Source of the DNA: Paraphysomonas bandaiensis
Lineage: Eukaryota > Chrysophyceae
Assembly: GCA_965644295.1 (NCBI GenBank)
Contig: CBFFRP010000113.1
Coordinates: forward strand, 38,785 to 102,784
Direction of reading: 5' to 3'
Length of the DNA stretch: 64,000 nt
Shown: positions 20,966-33,486 of the stretch, in pieces
Layout of the letters: the number at the start of each line of letters is the position of its first letter
How positions within the stretch are numbered: the stretch's first letter is position 1
Made by a program: the position numbers and the translations under genes
Notes under the pieces: model-generated
Told to the model about the DNA's origin: nothing
Databases searched by the model: none
The model's input: the letters and a program-made list of their open reading frames with translations, nothing else

Positions 20966-21260
20966 AGGGATAGGGAACAATATATTGATTGGTAGACTGG
21001 TCAAATATTCCATCAATATTGTTTCTGTTAAAGTAACTAGTAACTATATTGCAATTTATTGCAAACAATTATTTCATATACAGAAAGCTTCTTAACTGTA
21101 GGGTAAAAAATATAAATCGATGTATATAAATCTATGTATATAAATCTCCGTTCAGACGGTGATCATTGCAACAACACAGAGGGTGATAAAACTAAAGTTG
21201 GATATGTGGAGAAAATTCTTCAATCAGTTCAAAATCTTAAGAAACGGAAAGTTGAAATAT
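20966..21260 (+). mobile_element. CAGGG-type MITE, copy 2
   Basis: It begins CAGGGATAGGGAACAATATA and is a plus-strand relative of the 9460-9756 copy. The copies share the same ordered blocks, including GTTGGATATGTGGARAAAAT and CTTAAGAAACGGAA. Its 3' part lies directly downstream of the lipoate ligase stop codon. Confidence 0.65.
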
Positions 21261-21274
21261 CTTGATCTATATTA

Positions 21275-22260
21275 TTATAATGAGACATACTTGGTGCGTG
21301 ATATGTCGGTCAAGTTTCTATCCCCTAGTAATGCTTCTACCTCTACACTGAGGTCGTTCTGTGAAGTAACCTCCACATCAAATGAAGAAAGTATATGGTC
21401 TTCAAATGAGTCTACCAATTGATCTAATGTTTTATAATGGTGTTTGAGCTTCGTTAAGAACTCTGTATGGCTTCGTTTTTGGCGATACCCAGGCATCTTC
21501 TGTGGTATCTGGAGCATACTGAGCAACATCGCAAGACTCATTTCCACGTACCTGGAGATAGGATAATGCGCGAGAAGAAAAATCCCATAGAAAAGATGTG
21601 TGGTGCACAAATCGCGTTTTCGCTATCGCTGCAAGCAACCTTTATACTCTCATGTAACACGGGTGGTATTGTACCTTGCGCATTTCCCCCAATCTTGAGG
21701 TCCTCCATTACATAATCGTTCTCACGGAGAGTAAACTTCACAACAAACTATCAGCTAGAATTGAAATATTTAAACCACGTACTTCTGACTTGGCATCGCG
21801 AAACACATGCTTGTAAACGGCTGTATCGGACCACTTCATTATGTCGCGAGGATAGGGACTAATATTTAAGTCTTGGCTCTGTATATAGCAAACTATCACT
21901 CTACATCAAAATTCGAATCTTCTGAACCATACATCCATAATAAAAGTTACAAACAAAGTGTTCTTGTCTACAATAACAGTCCCTCCGCCTGTGAATCGTC
22001 GAATAACTTCTATATTATCCCTGTGAGTTAATATGATGCATGGATCACATGAGCGCACTGTTTGTGGACCTCTTCGCTTCTTCAATATGAACCAGTTCAG
22101 GAACTTTACCAGAGAAACCTGTGACTATAGTGGGCACTGTAGGCCCTGTGTTGACGAGGCACCAGTTGCTGTTGGAGGACCTGAACAGGAGCTCTTCGAT
22201 CTGAAGCTGACGGAATATATGCATGTTATCCAGCTTAACTAGTCGCAGTTTAGGTAACAT
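21275..22260 (-). CDS. Lipoate-protein ligase (LplA/BPL family), 6 exons
   Basis: Exons are 22260-22070, 22020-21933, 21878-21783, 21747-21675, 21628-21552 and 21508-21275; introns are 49, 54, 35, 46 and 43 bp, and the phases join to 252 residues. Family landmarks appear in order: LRQLQ-like start (IFRQLQIEELLFR), NWCLVN, VTGFSGK, the lipoyl-adenylate site RRFTGGGTVIVDKNTLFVTF, the catalytic-lysine motif DLKIGGNAQ, HHTSFLWDF, and PGYRQKRSHTEFL near the C-terminus. The enzyme activates lipoate with ATP and attaches it to lysines of lipoyl domains of mitochondrial or plastid dehydrogenases. The short C-terminal accessory domain of bacterial LplA is absent. Targeting signal is not evident. Confidence 0.88.
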
Positions 22261-25096
22261 TGTGCTGCTTGATATATGCTTTGAGTGAGTGAGATATGGA
22301 TGCCACTGACAACGCCATATATATACACATACATGGGCGACATGATACAGGAGTATGCATACAGCAGTACTGCATATACCACTCGCACACCGCATATACC
22401 GTATACCATATACTCATGTAGCATGCCTGTGGATACCAGTCGGAGTGTACATATGCTGTACACAGCTGATGTACTCTGTACCTGTATGGTGTACATATAC
22501 ACCACTGTACAGCAGTACAATCCTGATGCATACTCACCCCTCCACGCATCCATGTTTGATGTTACCTCGAGGAACAACTGTGTCTGCAGTGGCACTGGGT
22601 ATCCATCCGCTGTGCTCCGTACAGCCTTCACTTAGACTCTACACTGACACAATAGACGAGAAGGAGAGACACTGACTCTCTCTGTGTGATGCTCTGGCTA
22701 TGATACCGTGTACATGCATAGGTATTACGTATGGTATACTGTGTACCATACACAGCCTCGTAACAGCAGATTGATTCCTGCCGCTATCGATGGACTCTGA
22801 TTAAGGTATACATCTCAGATGACCTCTCCTCCTATACAGCTCAAGCAATCTCTCTGGCTTGTTAAACGTAACCCATTGGCCTGTTTGTTTATCTGTATGC
22901 TCTACGAGAGTGTAGAATCACTGTACTATCGCCCTATAGGAACTGCCACGTGATCCAGTAAGCAATGCCTCTCACAAAGAACGTCACATTTGCTTGTTGA
23001 CTACGTACCATGCACAGTAGGTTCCCATTGCAGCTTATATATGTTATTCCTGCCATATTTGTATTAAGGTAATTGATAATGTAGCATTTCTGTGTCTTTA
23101 TACGTATATTACATAATTAAGTTCGTTTCATCTTGCCTTTGTTTGCGTAGACATATCAGATATCCACTCTTGCACGAATCGAAGACACACTACATTACTG
23201 GTGATTGCTGGGACGCTATCTAACACTAGTATTGCAATATATTGTTCCCTAGCACTGTTCTATACTGCAATGCGTGTATTACATTACATACCATTTAAAG
23301 TATTAATGTACAATATAGTGAAAAAAGTAAATGGTTACTAAATCAAAGACTAAATTTATAAATATAATTGGAATGCAGTTAATAGAAAGGTAATGAAGGT
23401 AAAATATAAAAGGCATTCTAGAAGTGTATGTTTAAACACCAACTATGTTATCGCCATTATTCAGTTGTTTCATGCAGACTTTTTTCTGCCTTCAAAGGCG
23501 TCTTAGCTGCCTTCTCAGTTACCTGTTTTTCCGCTGACAATTTGGTCAACCTTAGCTGTCAAGTTATGACACAATTGGATGATTTACTATGTTAACTGGA
23601 CGTTTATTTACTCATTAAACAAGTTAAGATAAGAGAAGATTATAGTAAATATAATAAACAATATATCACGTTATCTCTACTACCACTCATTTCTAGTACG
23701 ATCTTATATCGTCACTATCTTCTTGTATGGTCAATATATATTCAGTTCTCATTTACTTCTCATAATACAGTTAACCACTACAGTATTCTCCAGTAACCGT
23801 CATAATTCCAATATCTTAGTATTACAGCTTTTAATTGCTTAAACAGCAAAACTCAACATTAGCAATGACATCGGCCATCTTCTATCCTCTTGTATTTTTT
23901 GACTTTAGAACAGCGGCCCTCGTTTCTCATATAAGCGTGAGCTCTGCTACAGGTCGTTTTATTTCCGTAGGGTCTCTCGAAGCCATTTCCTCTGATACCT
24001 TGCAACTACTCTCTTCTGGCTCACTATTTCTTTCAGGTTAATTAACAGTTTTACGAAGATTCACAAAGTTGGACTATGTCGGAATAACACGTGTTGGAAT
24101 AGCACACTTGATTATTCACAACTTCTTAGATGCCCGTGTAACATTGATACACCATTTTCTCATAGTCTACAGTGACACCATTATCATCAGGTAGGCAATT
24201 CTGACCACAACATGCAGAGAGCGTAGCAACAACATTTTGAGTCATGACACTAACAAGCTCTGCCATCGTTGTCTCGAAAAAGAACAGATGAATATGCGAA
24301 CATGAATCGATCTAATACTGCTCGTATACCGCTTTCCAGTTGCCTGTTTAGTATTACCGTGCCTTTGGAAAGGAATGATCGAAAAATCTTTTTACTCCAC
24401 CATAAACATGTACTGACGATCACAAGCATTATGGATACCTGTTAGTCCAGAACCCACCTGGCCATAGTTGATCTGAACATCATCAAACCAACCAAGCACG
24501 TCATACGTACACCTCAGACAACGAGAGCGGTACTCCATCCAATAGACCTATACAAGAAGAACAACTTAAGTCCCGGCACGGGACAACTTGATGTCCTCTA
24601 CCCAATGGTAGACCTCCCGATTAAACACAACACACGGGATGGTTACGCCATCATGATGGTGCTCGCAGCAATGCACAAGCAGTCCCGACGCTAGTGAAAG
24701 TGGGAGTAATTATGTTAACCAATCATACAGTAGATATATATAACTTCAAGTTGTGTTTCACTTGTATATTGAAAGTCTTATTATTAGCAATAATAGGCGT
24801 TAAAAACCTGCACCAACTTAGTAGCTGGATGAATGCTAGACAAAGTAGTTAGACCTCTACCTGTAACTAATCAGTACACACTTTTTTATCCTACTATTTA
24901 ACGCTACGGAAGGTGCTTGTGCATCGCCGCAAGCACCAAGGTGCGACCACTTCCGCTCTGAGTTCTTAAGGTGTACATCCCGGATACTTGACTTCAGCAT
25001 GCAGCCCAATACCCCGGTTACCCTTCAGGTGGGCCCATTCCCGGATGTCTGTTTATTCGTCATGGCCCAAAGACGTCTACACAAGTGACACTGATT
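22261..25096. other. Gene-poor region
   Basis: About 2.8 kb has no gene I can support. 22300-22600 is rich in CATAC/GTATAC runs that give overlapping spurious frames on both strands. 23228-23266 carries the end of a CAGGG-type repeat (minus orientation: CAGTGCTAGGGAACAATATA). 24440-24693 has a 75-codon open stretch ending in TAG at 24691-24693 with coding-like composition but no recognisable family. 24900-25080 is relatively GC-rich. Confidence 0.5.
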
Positions 25097-25255
25097 GATG
25101 TCCCTTGTACCACACAAGCATTCGGTTATGAGTGGGAAGAAGAATATCTGCTGACTATGTTTGCGGCTCACGTTAGTTTCCTAGCGAGAATCTCTCCGGT
25201 ACTTATTCCCCACAACACCACGAAATGGTGCGAGTCCGACTTTGTTGAGGGTGTT
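25097..25255 (+). repeat. Dispersed coding-like repeat, copy 1
   Basis: About 160 bp matches the reverse complement of 56497-56645 and, in part, 56974-57005. Shared blocks include CTTGTACCACACAAGC, GCGGCTCACGTTAGTTTC and AGTCCGACTTTGTTGAGG. It encodes an open peptide in one frame (VPCTTQAFGYEWEEEYLL). The family is unknown. Confidence 0.65.
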
Positions 25256-25906
25256 TCACTTATAGCTATAACCGTAAAATTCCTAGTTACGACTAGTAGC
25301 ACACAAGGAATAATCAGAAGTTCAATATATGACTAGTAGGTCGTTCTATTTGCCTAATGTAAGGTTCTTGTTTTATTGTAAAAGTAAATCTTATGTAGAT
25401 TGAAATTAATTGTCATAGAAATTAATTAATTTCTACCTGCTGGTACCGTGAGAATAGATGTCACGATACACACAACGTCTGGTTACTGAAAATACTATGC
25501 GTTGAAGTGCTTAAGATAGAGTGTTAATCTACCATCAATACTGAAAATAACTCACTTGTGTGGCAGCTCATACGACAGTTTATACAAAAGTAGAGATGAC
25601 TGGCAGCCTCATTTATACATTCAAAATTTGTAGTTAATAGTTAAAGTAACAATATGGGGACATTATCTATATCTATAATGCTTATGTTTCACTCTTACTT
25701 TAAAAGCATCGCACTCCCCTACGAATTCCACTCGTCACATCATCATAATACGATATCAATTCTCTTCAAAAGCAATATAGCACGATATAATGCTGACGTG
25801 ATATTTACAAGTTGTAACCAATAATAATTTGTAAGAGGCCTTAATAAATCTGCTATAAATACCAAATTTAGTATGCGCAGCAAAAGAAAACACATTTTAT
25901 ATGGGT
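25256..25906. other. Intergenic, no gene seen
   Basis: AT-rich sequence downstream of the PHD-finger gene stop at 25907. No supported feature. Confidence 0.5.
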
Positions 25907-28900
25907 TTAGGCTTTCAAAACCATGTCAAGAAGGTCGTCATCACTTGAACTACTCCGCGATAACGCTTCCCCGACGTTGTCACTAGATACTAAACTTAGT
26001 CCTTGTTGTATATCAGTCTCTTGTAAGCGAAGGTGTTGTGCAGGCGCTAATGAGGGCCGCTTCGGCTGTTGACTATTTACGGAAGATATATCAGTCTCAA
26101 AGAAGCTCCGCTTTCCCGAATTCTGAAAATTTTCACCATAATAAGACGTGCTGGTATCTTTATATTCAATAGAGGATTGTATGGTATTCTCTACCAATAG
26201 AGTTGGTTTATGATAACTCGGCCCAGAATATCGAAATGCGTTAATGTCTCGCTGTGGATGCACCTTACTACCACTCAATGGCCTAGGAGACCGATTCCTA
26301 TCATGATTTTGTGAAGCACCATCACGAAGCGGTACCATCTTCTCAATGAGGTCACCCCGTTGCTGAGAGTGTTTCCAAGTGGAATCATGGACAGAAACAG
26401 ACGAAGTAGGCGGATGCCTCGAAACACGCTTTGAACTGAGTGGCTCTGCGTCAACGCCTCTGGCTGATCTATTAATATCTACACGCCGTGGCATTGTCTC
26501 CCTCGAATCGGTATTTTCTCCAAAGGAATTACCCCGAGGATCATCATCTGTCGCAGCAACCGTATCGGAAGAGTGGGCACGTCCACTATCTGTATCATCA
26601 ACAGAACCCATATTTTGATTATCTGAATTTCGGGATCGTTTTATCTCAATATCGTTATGTGAAGACGGAACATAACTGGCCGGGGTACTTCTCCTACTAC
26701 CACTCAATGGCCTAGGAGACCGATTCCGATCATGATTTTGTGAAGCACCATCACGAAGCGGTACCATCTTCTCAATGAGGTCACCCCGTTGCTGAGAGTG
26801 TTTCCAAGTGGAATCATGGACAGAAACAGACGAAGTAGGCGGATGCCTCGAAACACGCTTTGAACTGAGTGGCTCTGCGTCAACGCCTCTGGCTGATCTA
26901 TTAATATCTACACGCCGTGGCATTGTCTCCCTCGAATCGGTATTTTCTCTAAAGGTATTACCCCGAGGAACATCATCTGTCGCAGCAACCGTATCGGAAG
27001 AGTGGGCACGTCCACTATCTGTATCATCAACAGAACCCATATTTTGATTATCTGAATTTCGGGATCGTTTTATCTCAATATCGTTATGTGAAGACGGAAC
27101 ATAACTGGCCGGGGTACTTCTCCTACTACCACTCAATGGCCTAGGAGACCGATTCCTATCATGATTTTGTGAAGCACCATCACGAAGCGGTACCATCTTC
27201 TCAATGAGGTCACCCCGTTGCTGAGAGTGTTTCCAAGTGGAATCATGGACAGAAACAGTCGAAGTAGGCGGATGCCTCGAAACACGCTTTGAACTGAGTG
27301 GCTCTGCGTCAACGCCTCTGGCTGATCTATTAATATCTACACGCCGTGGCATTGTCTCCCTCGAATCGGTATTTTCTCCAAAGGTATTACCCCGAGGAAC
27401 ATCATCTGTCGCAGCAACCGTATCGGAAGAGTGGGCACGTCCACTATCTGTATCATCAACAGAACCCATATTTTGGTTATCTGAATTTCGGGATCGTTTT
27501 ATCTCAATATCGTTATGTGAAGACGGAACATAACTGGCCGGGGTACTTCTCTTACTACCACTCAATGGCCTAGGAGACCGATTCCTATCATGATTTTGTG
27601 AAGCACCATCACGAAGCGGTACCATCTTCTCAATGAGGTCACCCCGTTGCTGAGAGTGTTTCCAAGTGGAATCATGGACAGAAACAGACGAAGTAGGCGG
27701 ATGCCCCGAAACACGCTTTGAACTGAGTGGCTCTGCGTCAACGCCTCTGGCTGATCTATTAATATCTACACGCCGTGGCATTGTCTCCCTCGAATCGGTA
27801 TTTTCTCTAAAGGAATTACCCCGAGGATCATCATCTGTCGCAGCAACCGTATCGGAAGAGTGGGCATGTCGAATACCTATTTGAGTTGTTTGAGTTGATG
27901 ACGATTGCGTGTCCGTCTCTTCATGATCCCCAATGTCTGACGTACCAACTTGACGACCGGAATCACTGTCGTCATCGGAATAATTTGTTAGTGTAGAATT
28001 GAATATATCTTCCACTTCCTTTGTTGCAACACTCAAGGTTTTCAGAAGGCACAAAATTTCACCTTCAGGGAGACGTACCACATATCGTTTTTTTTCAATC
28101 CTGACAACTTTGCCAACCATACCGTCCACAGTTACAATTTTTCCTATTCTGTCGCATTTTGGTACAGAACTAAGGGGCTTACATTGATCTACATCATCGA
28201 CAAACTCGGCAATCGTTTCACCATCACCACCAGCCGTAGCATTGCTGGACTGACAGTATATATTGTCCTCATGTACCACGCTATCAGGGCCATCATTCGT
28301 TGAACCAAAACCGATCATGTTACCACTGCTATCCTCCACAGCAACATTACATTGATGGCCCGTATGTTCCACATTCCGTGCTGTCATGTCCTCACTTCCA
28401 TCCATCGCAGCAACAGCAGCGGACTGACAGTCCGTACTCTCCATACTAGCTTCTACCATATCATTACGGGTTACATTTCCATATTGAGAGTCTATATTCC
28501 GCACGACATCAACCTCCATCGCATCACTATTATCCTTCGAAGACATGTCAGACAGAAGCCCCTCACCCTCCCTATTAACTTCTACAGTGTCCATACTGGT
28601 AGGACTGTCACGTCGATTGCCCCCACACTCTACATTCACCGATGAGGTGCCATCACATTCAATTTCCAAGGAAACGCCAGACTGACTGCCCTTACCCTCA
28701 ACATCCCCTTCAACAGCGACAGTATTACTATCCTCCACAGCAACATTATATTGATGGCCAATATGTTCCACATTCTTTGCTGTCATGTCCTCACATTGAT
28801 TGCCGCTACTATCTACATTCACCGATGAGGTGCCATCACATTCAATTTCCAATGAAACGCCAGACTGACTGCCCTTACCCTCAACATCCCCTTCAACAGC

Positions 28901-31900
28901 GACAGCATTACTATCCTCCACAGCAACATTATATTGATGGCCAATATGTTCCACATTCTTTGCTGTCGTGTCCTCACATTGATTACCCCTACTATCTACA
29001 TTCACCGATGAGGTGCCATCACATTCAATTTCCAAGGAAACGCCAGACTGACTGCCCTTACCCTCAACATCCCCTTCAACAGCGACAGTATTACTATCCT
29101 CCACAGCAACATTATATTGATGGCCAATATGTTCCACATTCTTTGCTGTCGTGTCCTCACATTGATTACCCCTACTATCTACATTCATCGATGAGGTGCC
29201 ATCACATTCAATTTCCAAGGAAACGCCAGACTGACTGCCCTTACCCTCAACATCCCCTTCAACAGCGACAGCATTACTATCCTCCACAGCAACATTATAT
29301 TGATGGCCAATATGTTCCACATTCTTTGCTGTCGTGACCTCATATTCATTGCCTCTACTATCTACATTCATCGATGAGGTGCCATCACATTCAATTTCCA
29401 AGGAAATGTTAGGCTTACTGTCCTTGCCCTCAACATTACCTGAAATCGCGGCATCAATACTATCCTCCACAGCAACATTACATTGATGGCCCGTATGTTC
29501 CACATTCCGTGCTGTCATGTCCTCACTTCCATCCATCGCAGCAACAGCAGCGGACTGACAGTCCGTACTCTCCATACTAGCTTCTACCATATCATTACGG
29601 GTTGCATTTCCATACTGAGAGTCTATATTCCGCACGACATCAACCTCCATCGCATCACTATTATCCTTCGAAGACATGTCAGACAGAAGCCCCTCACCCT
29701 CCCTATTAACTTCTACAGCGTCCATACTGGTAGGACTGTCACGTCGATTGCCCCCACACTCTACATTCACCGATGAGGTGCCATCACATTCAATTTCCAA
29801 GGAAACGCCAGACTGACTGCCCTTACCCTCAACATCCCCTTCAACAGCGACAGCATTACTATCCTCCAAAGCAGCATTATATTGATATCCCGTAATCGCA
29901 ACGTTATCTGCAATAAAATCAGCTCCACCCATCACTGCAACGGCAGACTGGCAGTCCGAACTCTCAACGTTCTCTGTAATCGTATCATTATCGGCATTCG
30001 TATTCCTACACCCACTTAGAAATTTTACTTTGCCATCCTTTTCTACTACGTCAACCTTGCAGTCATCAACACGAACTTCCAATAAACAATCATTCGTAGC
30101 ACTATCAAGTTGATATTCCGCACACACCACGTTTTCTGCAATCGTGCTACTATAGCTATCCCTACTAAATTCCCCGCAATTACTCTCTGTACTCTTATTT
30201 ATGATATCATGGACACAGCCCCTTGCAGCCATGCCAGACTGAAAGCCCTCACTCTTCGCACCGACTTCTACCATGTCCTCATTTGTAGTACTGCCACGAT
30301 GAGAGTCCACACACTTCACACTTTCTTCGCCGAGGCCACTGCCATCCTTTGTAGCAAAGTCAGGCTGCACACCATTGCCGATCCAGTAATCACATGACCT
30401 CCAATCCACGTGTTTGGTGGTGTGAGAAGGGGGTATATCGTCATCAATCTCAGTCACTTGAGTGTCGCTAGTACATGCACCGGAGATTCCAACATCATTT
30501 CTATTATCGGCCACTGCACCTGAAGTAACTGATTGGAGCATATCTTTCATCCATTGAGATGTACATCGTCGCGAAATCGATTCATTCCTAAAGTATGTAT
30601 CCGCTACTGCTTTGCTACCAGAACACAGAGCAAACTTGTTTTTTTCACTTCCACCACCGTTCAATTTACAAGAATCTAATATTCCACACTCAAGGAATGC
30701 ATGTCGATAATCAAGTAGTGAAATGTCACCCTTCTGAAAGCCATCCAGTAATAAATTTTCCATATCACATAGGGATGAATCAGACGTTGCAATGGAGCGA
30801 TTTGCTTCCGCGAATCCGGAGAAGGCTCTTTTGATTTCATACAGGCCAGCAGGGTGTGTTGAGTTACTTACAGTGCTCGATCTCTGCAACTTGTGTATGT
30901 TACGCAGGTCTGCAGTTGTACACCCATCAACTAAACAATGTCAAACTCCATATTAGTAGAGATTCGACACGACAGTCTTACCATACCTAGTGGTCCGGCG
31001 TTGATAAACGATTGCTTTCGTAACCAGCAATTGTAGGCATTTGTGTCACGAAAATCAAGAGATCTCAATTCTTTCCAGTAATCTTCGACATCAGGATACT
31101 CGTATTCCGTGTTAGATTGACTCAATAAGTAATGATTGACAACATTTTGACGCTCATGAAGCTCCATTACCGCCAATGCATACTCCACGCATTTTCCCTA
31201 ATCATTGTGAACAATCAATGGTGTAATACGAACAGGAATACCTTAGGGGTAGCTTTTCTACCATAGTATTCATGCAGCGACTGAATTTCATTAGCAATAG
31301 CATATTCTCCACTACCAAAAGGCAAAAAGAGATATCGTCTTTCCCCGTTTCTTTCCAATGCCCGTAGAAAGTCCTTTTCTGTCCAATATGATGGAATATA
31401 TATTTCAGCTGGCAACCAACTTGAAAGGTACTTGGCTGCGACAACTTCACTCCCAATGCAACAATCGTGATCGTCCAGAAAAATCCATCGAGAGTACGGT
31501 AAATTCCTACCGTTCGCACCACTGTAAACAATTAGTTAAAGTTAAAGCCATACAATGATCATACCTCTTGAACTGTACTAAGTACTCATATCTATCACTT
31601 TCTGTTCTCCGTTTGCTTACAATGCGACCTACAAGAGAAAAGTAATATATACGTTACACTAATTCGTAAACATACACAAGCTCAACCTGTGTGTATAAAC
31701 CCTGATTGTACTCGAAGCCGAATCGGCAAGCCGAGAGGGTCGTTTGATGCGAGGAATGCAGTTACTTTATCGCTCTTGCACTGCGGATCACGAATATAAT
31801 CCTTCCAATAATAATTCTCGAAATAATCAGCTAATTCAGCGGTGCTTCCTAAAGGATGACATACAGGACAGAACCAGTCTCTGTCTTCGTCGGGTATCTC

Positions 31901-32053
31901 TGACAGAGGGGGGTTCAGACAGTACATGTGGTATCCACTTCTACAGGCCTCCACATTACTACACAACAGAGTCTCCTCTTCATCACCCTCCCATGTTCTC
32001 TCACAGGCCTCACAGATAACCTCACTCTCACTCTCATCGTCAACATCAGACAT
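25907..32053 (-). CDS. PHD-finger/chromo-like protein with internal tandem repeats, 5 exons
   Basis: Exons are 32053-31687, 31628-31565, 31521-31242, 31197-30987 and 30930-25907; phases sum to 1981 residues. Residues about 13-62 form a PHD finger with the full Cys4-His-Cys3 set (CEAC...CSNVEAC...HMYC...CPVC), a reader of histone H3 tails. A chromo-like stretch follows in exons 2-3 (RYEYLVQFKR, then PYSRWIFLDD). Two repeat blocks dominate exon 5: 61-residue acidic units (residues about 640-1190) and four 143-residue basic/Ser-rich units (about 1324-1862). Between them, KIVTVDGMVGKVVRIEKKRY looks like a small KOW/Tudor-like barrel. The protein is probably nuclear and chromatin-associated. Repeat units are nearly identical in DNA, so repeat number may vary or be misassembled. 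Confidence 0.85.
26265..27880. repeat. Four tandem 429-bp coding repeats
   Basis: Near-identical units with a 429-bp period (equivalent points at 26379, 26808, 27237 and 27666) lie inside exon 5 of the PHD-finger gene. The period is exactly 143 codons, so units can be gained or lost without shifting frame. Units differ by only a few substitutions. Confidence 0.93.
28340..29870. repeat. Tandem 183-bp coding repeats inside a larger duplication
   Basis: Units of 183 bp (61 codons) recur with equivalent points near 28733, 28914, 29097 and 29280. A larger block of about 300 bp at 28345-28645 recurs almost unchanged at 29476-29776. All changes keep the PHD-protein frame. Confidence 0.9.
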
Positions 32054-32111
32054 CTGGCCACGTCTTATTGTAGAGTTCTAGTTATAGTGTTCTAAAAGGA
32101 CAGAAATGAAA

Positions 32112-32438
32112 ATGTATGTATGTATGTATGTATGTATGTATGTATGTATGTATGTATGTATGTATGTATGTATGTATGTATGTATGTATGTATGTATGTA
32201 TGTATGTATGTATGTATGTATGTATGTATGTATGTATGTATGTATGTATGTATGTATGTATGTATGTATGTATGTATGTATGTATGTATGTATGTATGTA
32301 TGTATGTATGTTTGTATGTATGTATGTATGTATGTATGTATGTATGTATGTATGTATGTATGTATGTATGTATGTATGTATGTATGTATGTATGTATGTA
32401 TGTATGTATGTATGTATGTATGTATGTATGTATGTATG

Positions 32439-32472
<34 letters not shown>

Positions 32473-32482
32473 TGTATGTATG

Positions 32483-32513
<31 letters not shown>

Positions 32514-32733
32514 GTATGTAAGTATGTATGTATGTATGTATGTATGTATGTATGTATGTATGTATGTATGTATGTATGTATGTATGTATGTATGTTTGTA
32601 TGTATGTATGTATGTATGTATGTATGTATGTATGTATGTATGTATGTATGTATGTATGTATGTATGTATGTATGTATGTATGTATGTATGTATGTATGTA
32701 TGTATGTATGTATGTATGTATGTATGTATGTAT
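32112..32733. repeat. Long TATG tetranucleotide microsatellite
   Basis: About 620 bp of (ATGT)n has only four or five interruptions (for example TTTG at 32310 and 32593, TATA at 32440 and AAGT at 32512-32522). It lies between the divergent starts of the PHD-finger gene (32053) and the thioesterase gene (32833). Because 4 and 3 share no factor, every frame through it is open, so long frames here are artefacts. Confidence 0.97.
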
Positions 32734-32832
32734 CTATGCAGTGCATCTTATCTCCACGCATCTATCATATTTTACCACAGTGCAGGAACATCCCCTGTAC
32801 CTTATCGCCTCGCGATTATTGTGTATACATCA

Positions 32833-33486
32833 ATGGCTCTCAGGGGGTTGGTACGTGAGCAGTTTCCTGTATATGTATTTCTAATAGGTTTAGGTGTCAC
32901 ACTAGGCACTATTATGAAGCCATTGCTGGTTGATTTAGACTATTTCACTCGAAATCTTTTCTTGAATATTGTTTCTAGAGGTTCGGAGTCGATTACAGAC
33001 ACTGTCTCGTACTCTTGTCGTGTTCTACCTCAAGATATTGATCGAAATGGCCACATGAGTAATGCTCAGTATATGCGCGAATTAAATTTTGCAAGAAAGA
33101 ACTATTGGTCGAAACTAGGGGTTTGGCAATATTTACGACAACGAGGATGGAACATGGTGGTGTCCGCGCAATCCATTAGATACAGAAAGGAATTAAACCT
33201 TTGGCAGAGCTACGATATTTCTATTAGACTCATATCATGGTCTGATACAGAGAAATGCTTTTATTTAGAGTCGAAATTTGTAAGGAATGGTTTTATACAT
33301 GCAATACACTGGACAAAGTACAGGTTACTTGGAAGGAGTATGTTCGAAAAGCCGGAACCATCCTCTGTTCTACTTGGTTGTTCATTGATAAATGATTGCT
33401 CTAATGACACTCTCGTTGTCGACGATGCTATTAACTTATGGATTAAAGCGAATAATGTGTCATCACGAATGTTACGCCCTAAATAA
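32833..33486 (+). CDS. THEM6-like hot-dog thioesterase family protein
   Basis: A single exon of 217 codons. I chose the ATG at 32833 because the in-frame sequence upstream is microsatellite. Residues about 12-35 (FPVYVFLIGLGVTLG) form one membrane anchor. A 4HBT-type hot-dog domain follows: CRVLPQDIDRNGHMSNAQY with the conserved Asp-x-Asn-x-His-Met-x-N-Y pattern, RELNFAR, then WSDTEKCFYLESKFVRNGF. This is the THEM6/Y4HBT-like family of membrane-anchored acyl-thioesterase-like proteins, whose substrate is not established. Confidence 0.82.
   Translation: MALRGLVREQFPVYVFLIGLGVTLGTIMKPLLVDLDYFTRNLFLNIVSRGSESITDTVSYSCRVLPQDIDRNGHMSNAQYMRELNFARKNYWSKLGVWQYLRQRGWNMVVSAQSIRYRKELNLWQSYDISIRLISWSDTEKCFYLESKFVRNGFIHAIHWTKYRLLGRSMFEKPEPSSVLLGCSLINDCSNDTLVVDDAINLWIKANNVSSRMLRPK

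Noticed and set aside
22285-22675. Several overlapping frames on both strands
   Set aside because: The region is CATAC/GTATAC-rich low-complexity DNA; none has a motif or good composition.
28642-29337. 231-codon plus-strand frame opposite the PHD-finger gene
   Set aside because: It mirrors the 183-bp repeats of the real minus-strand gene and is open only because the repeat unit is; it has no independent start context or family.
32106-32884. Long frames of repeating MYVC or HTYI on both strands
   Set aside because: They arise only because a tetranucleotide repeat is open in all frames; composition is pure microsatellite.
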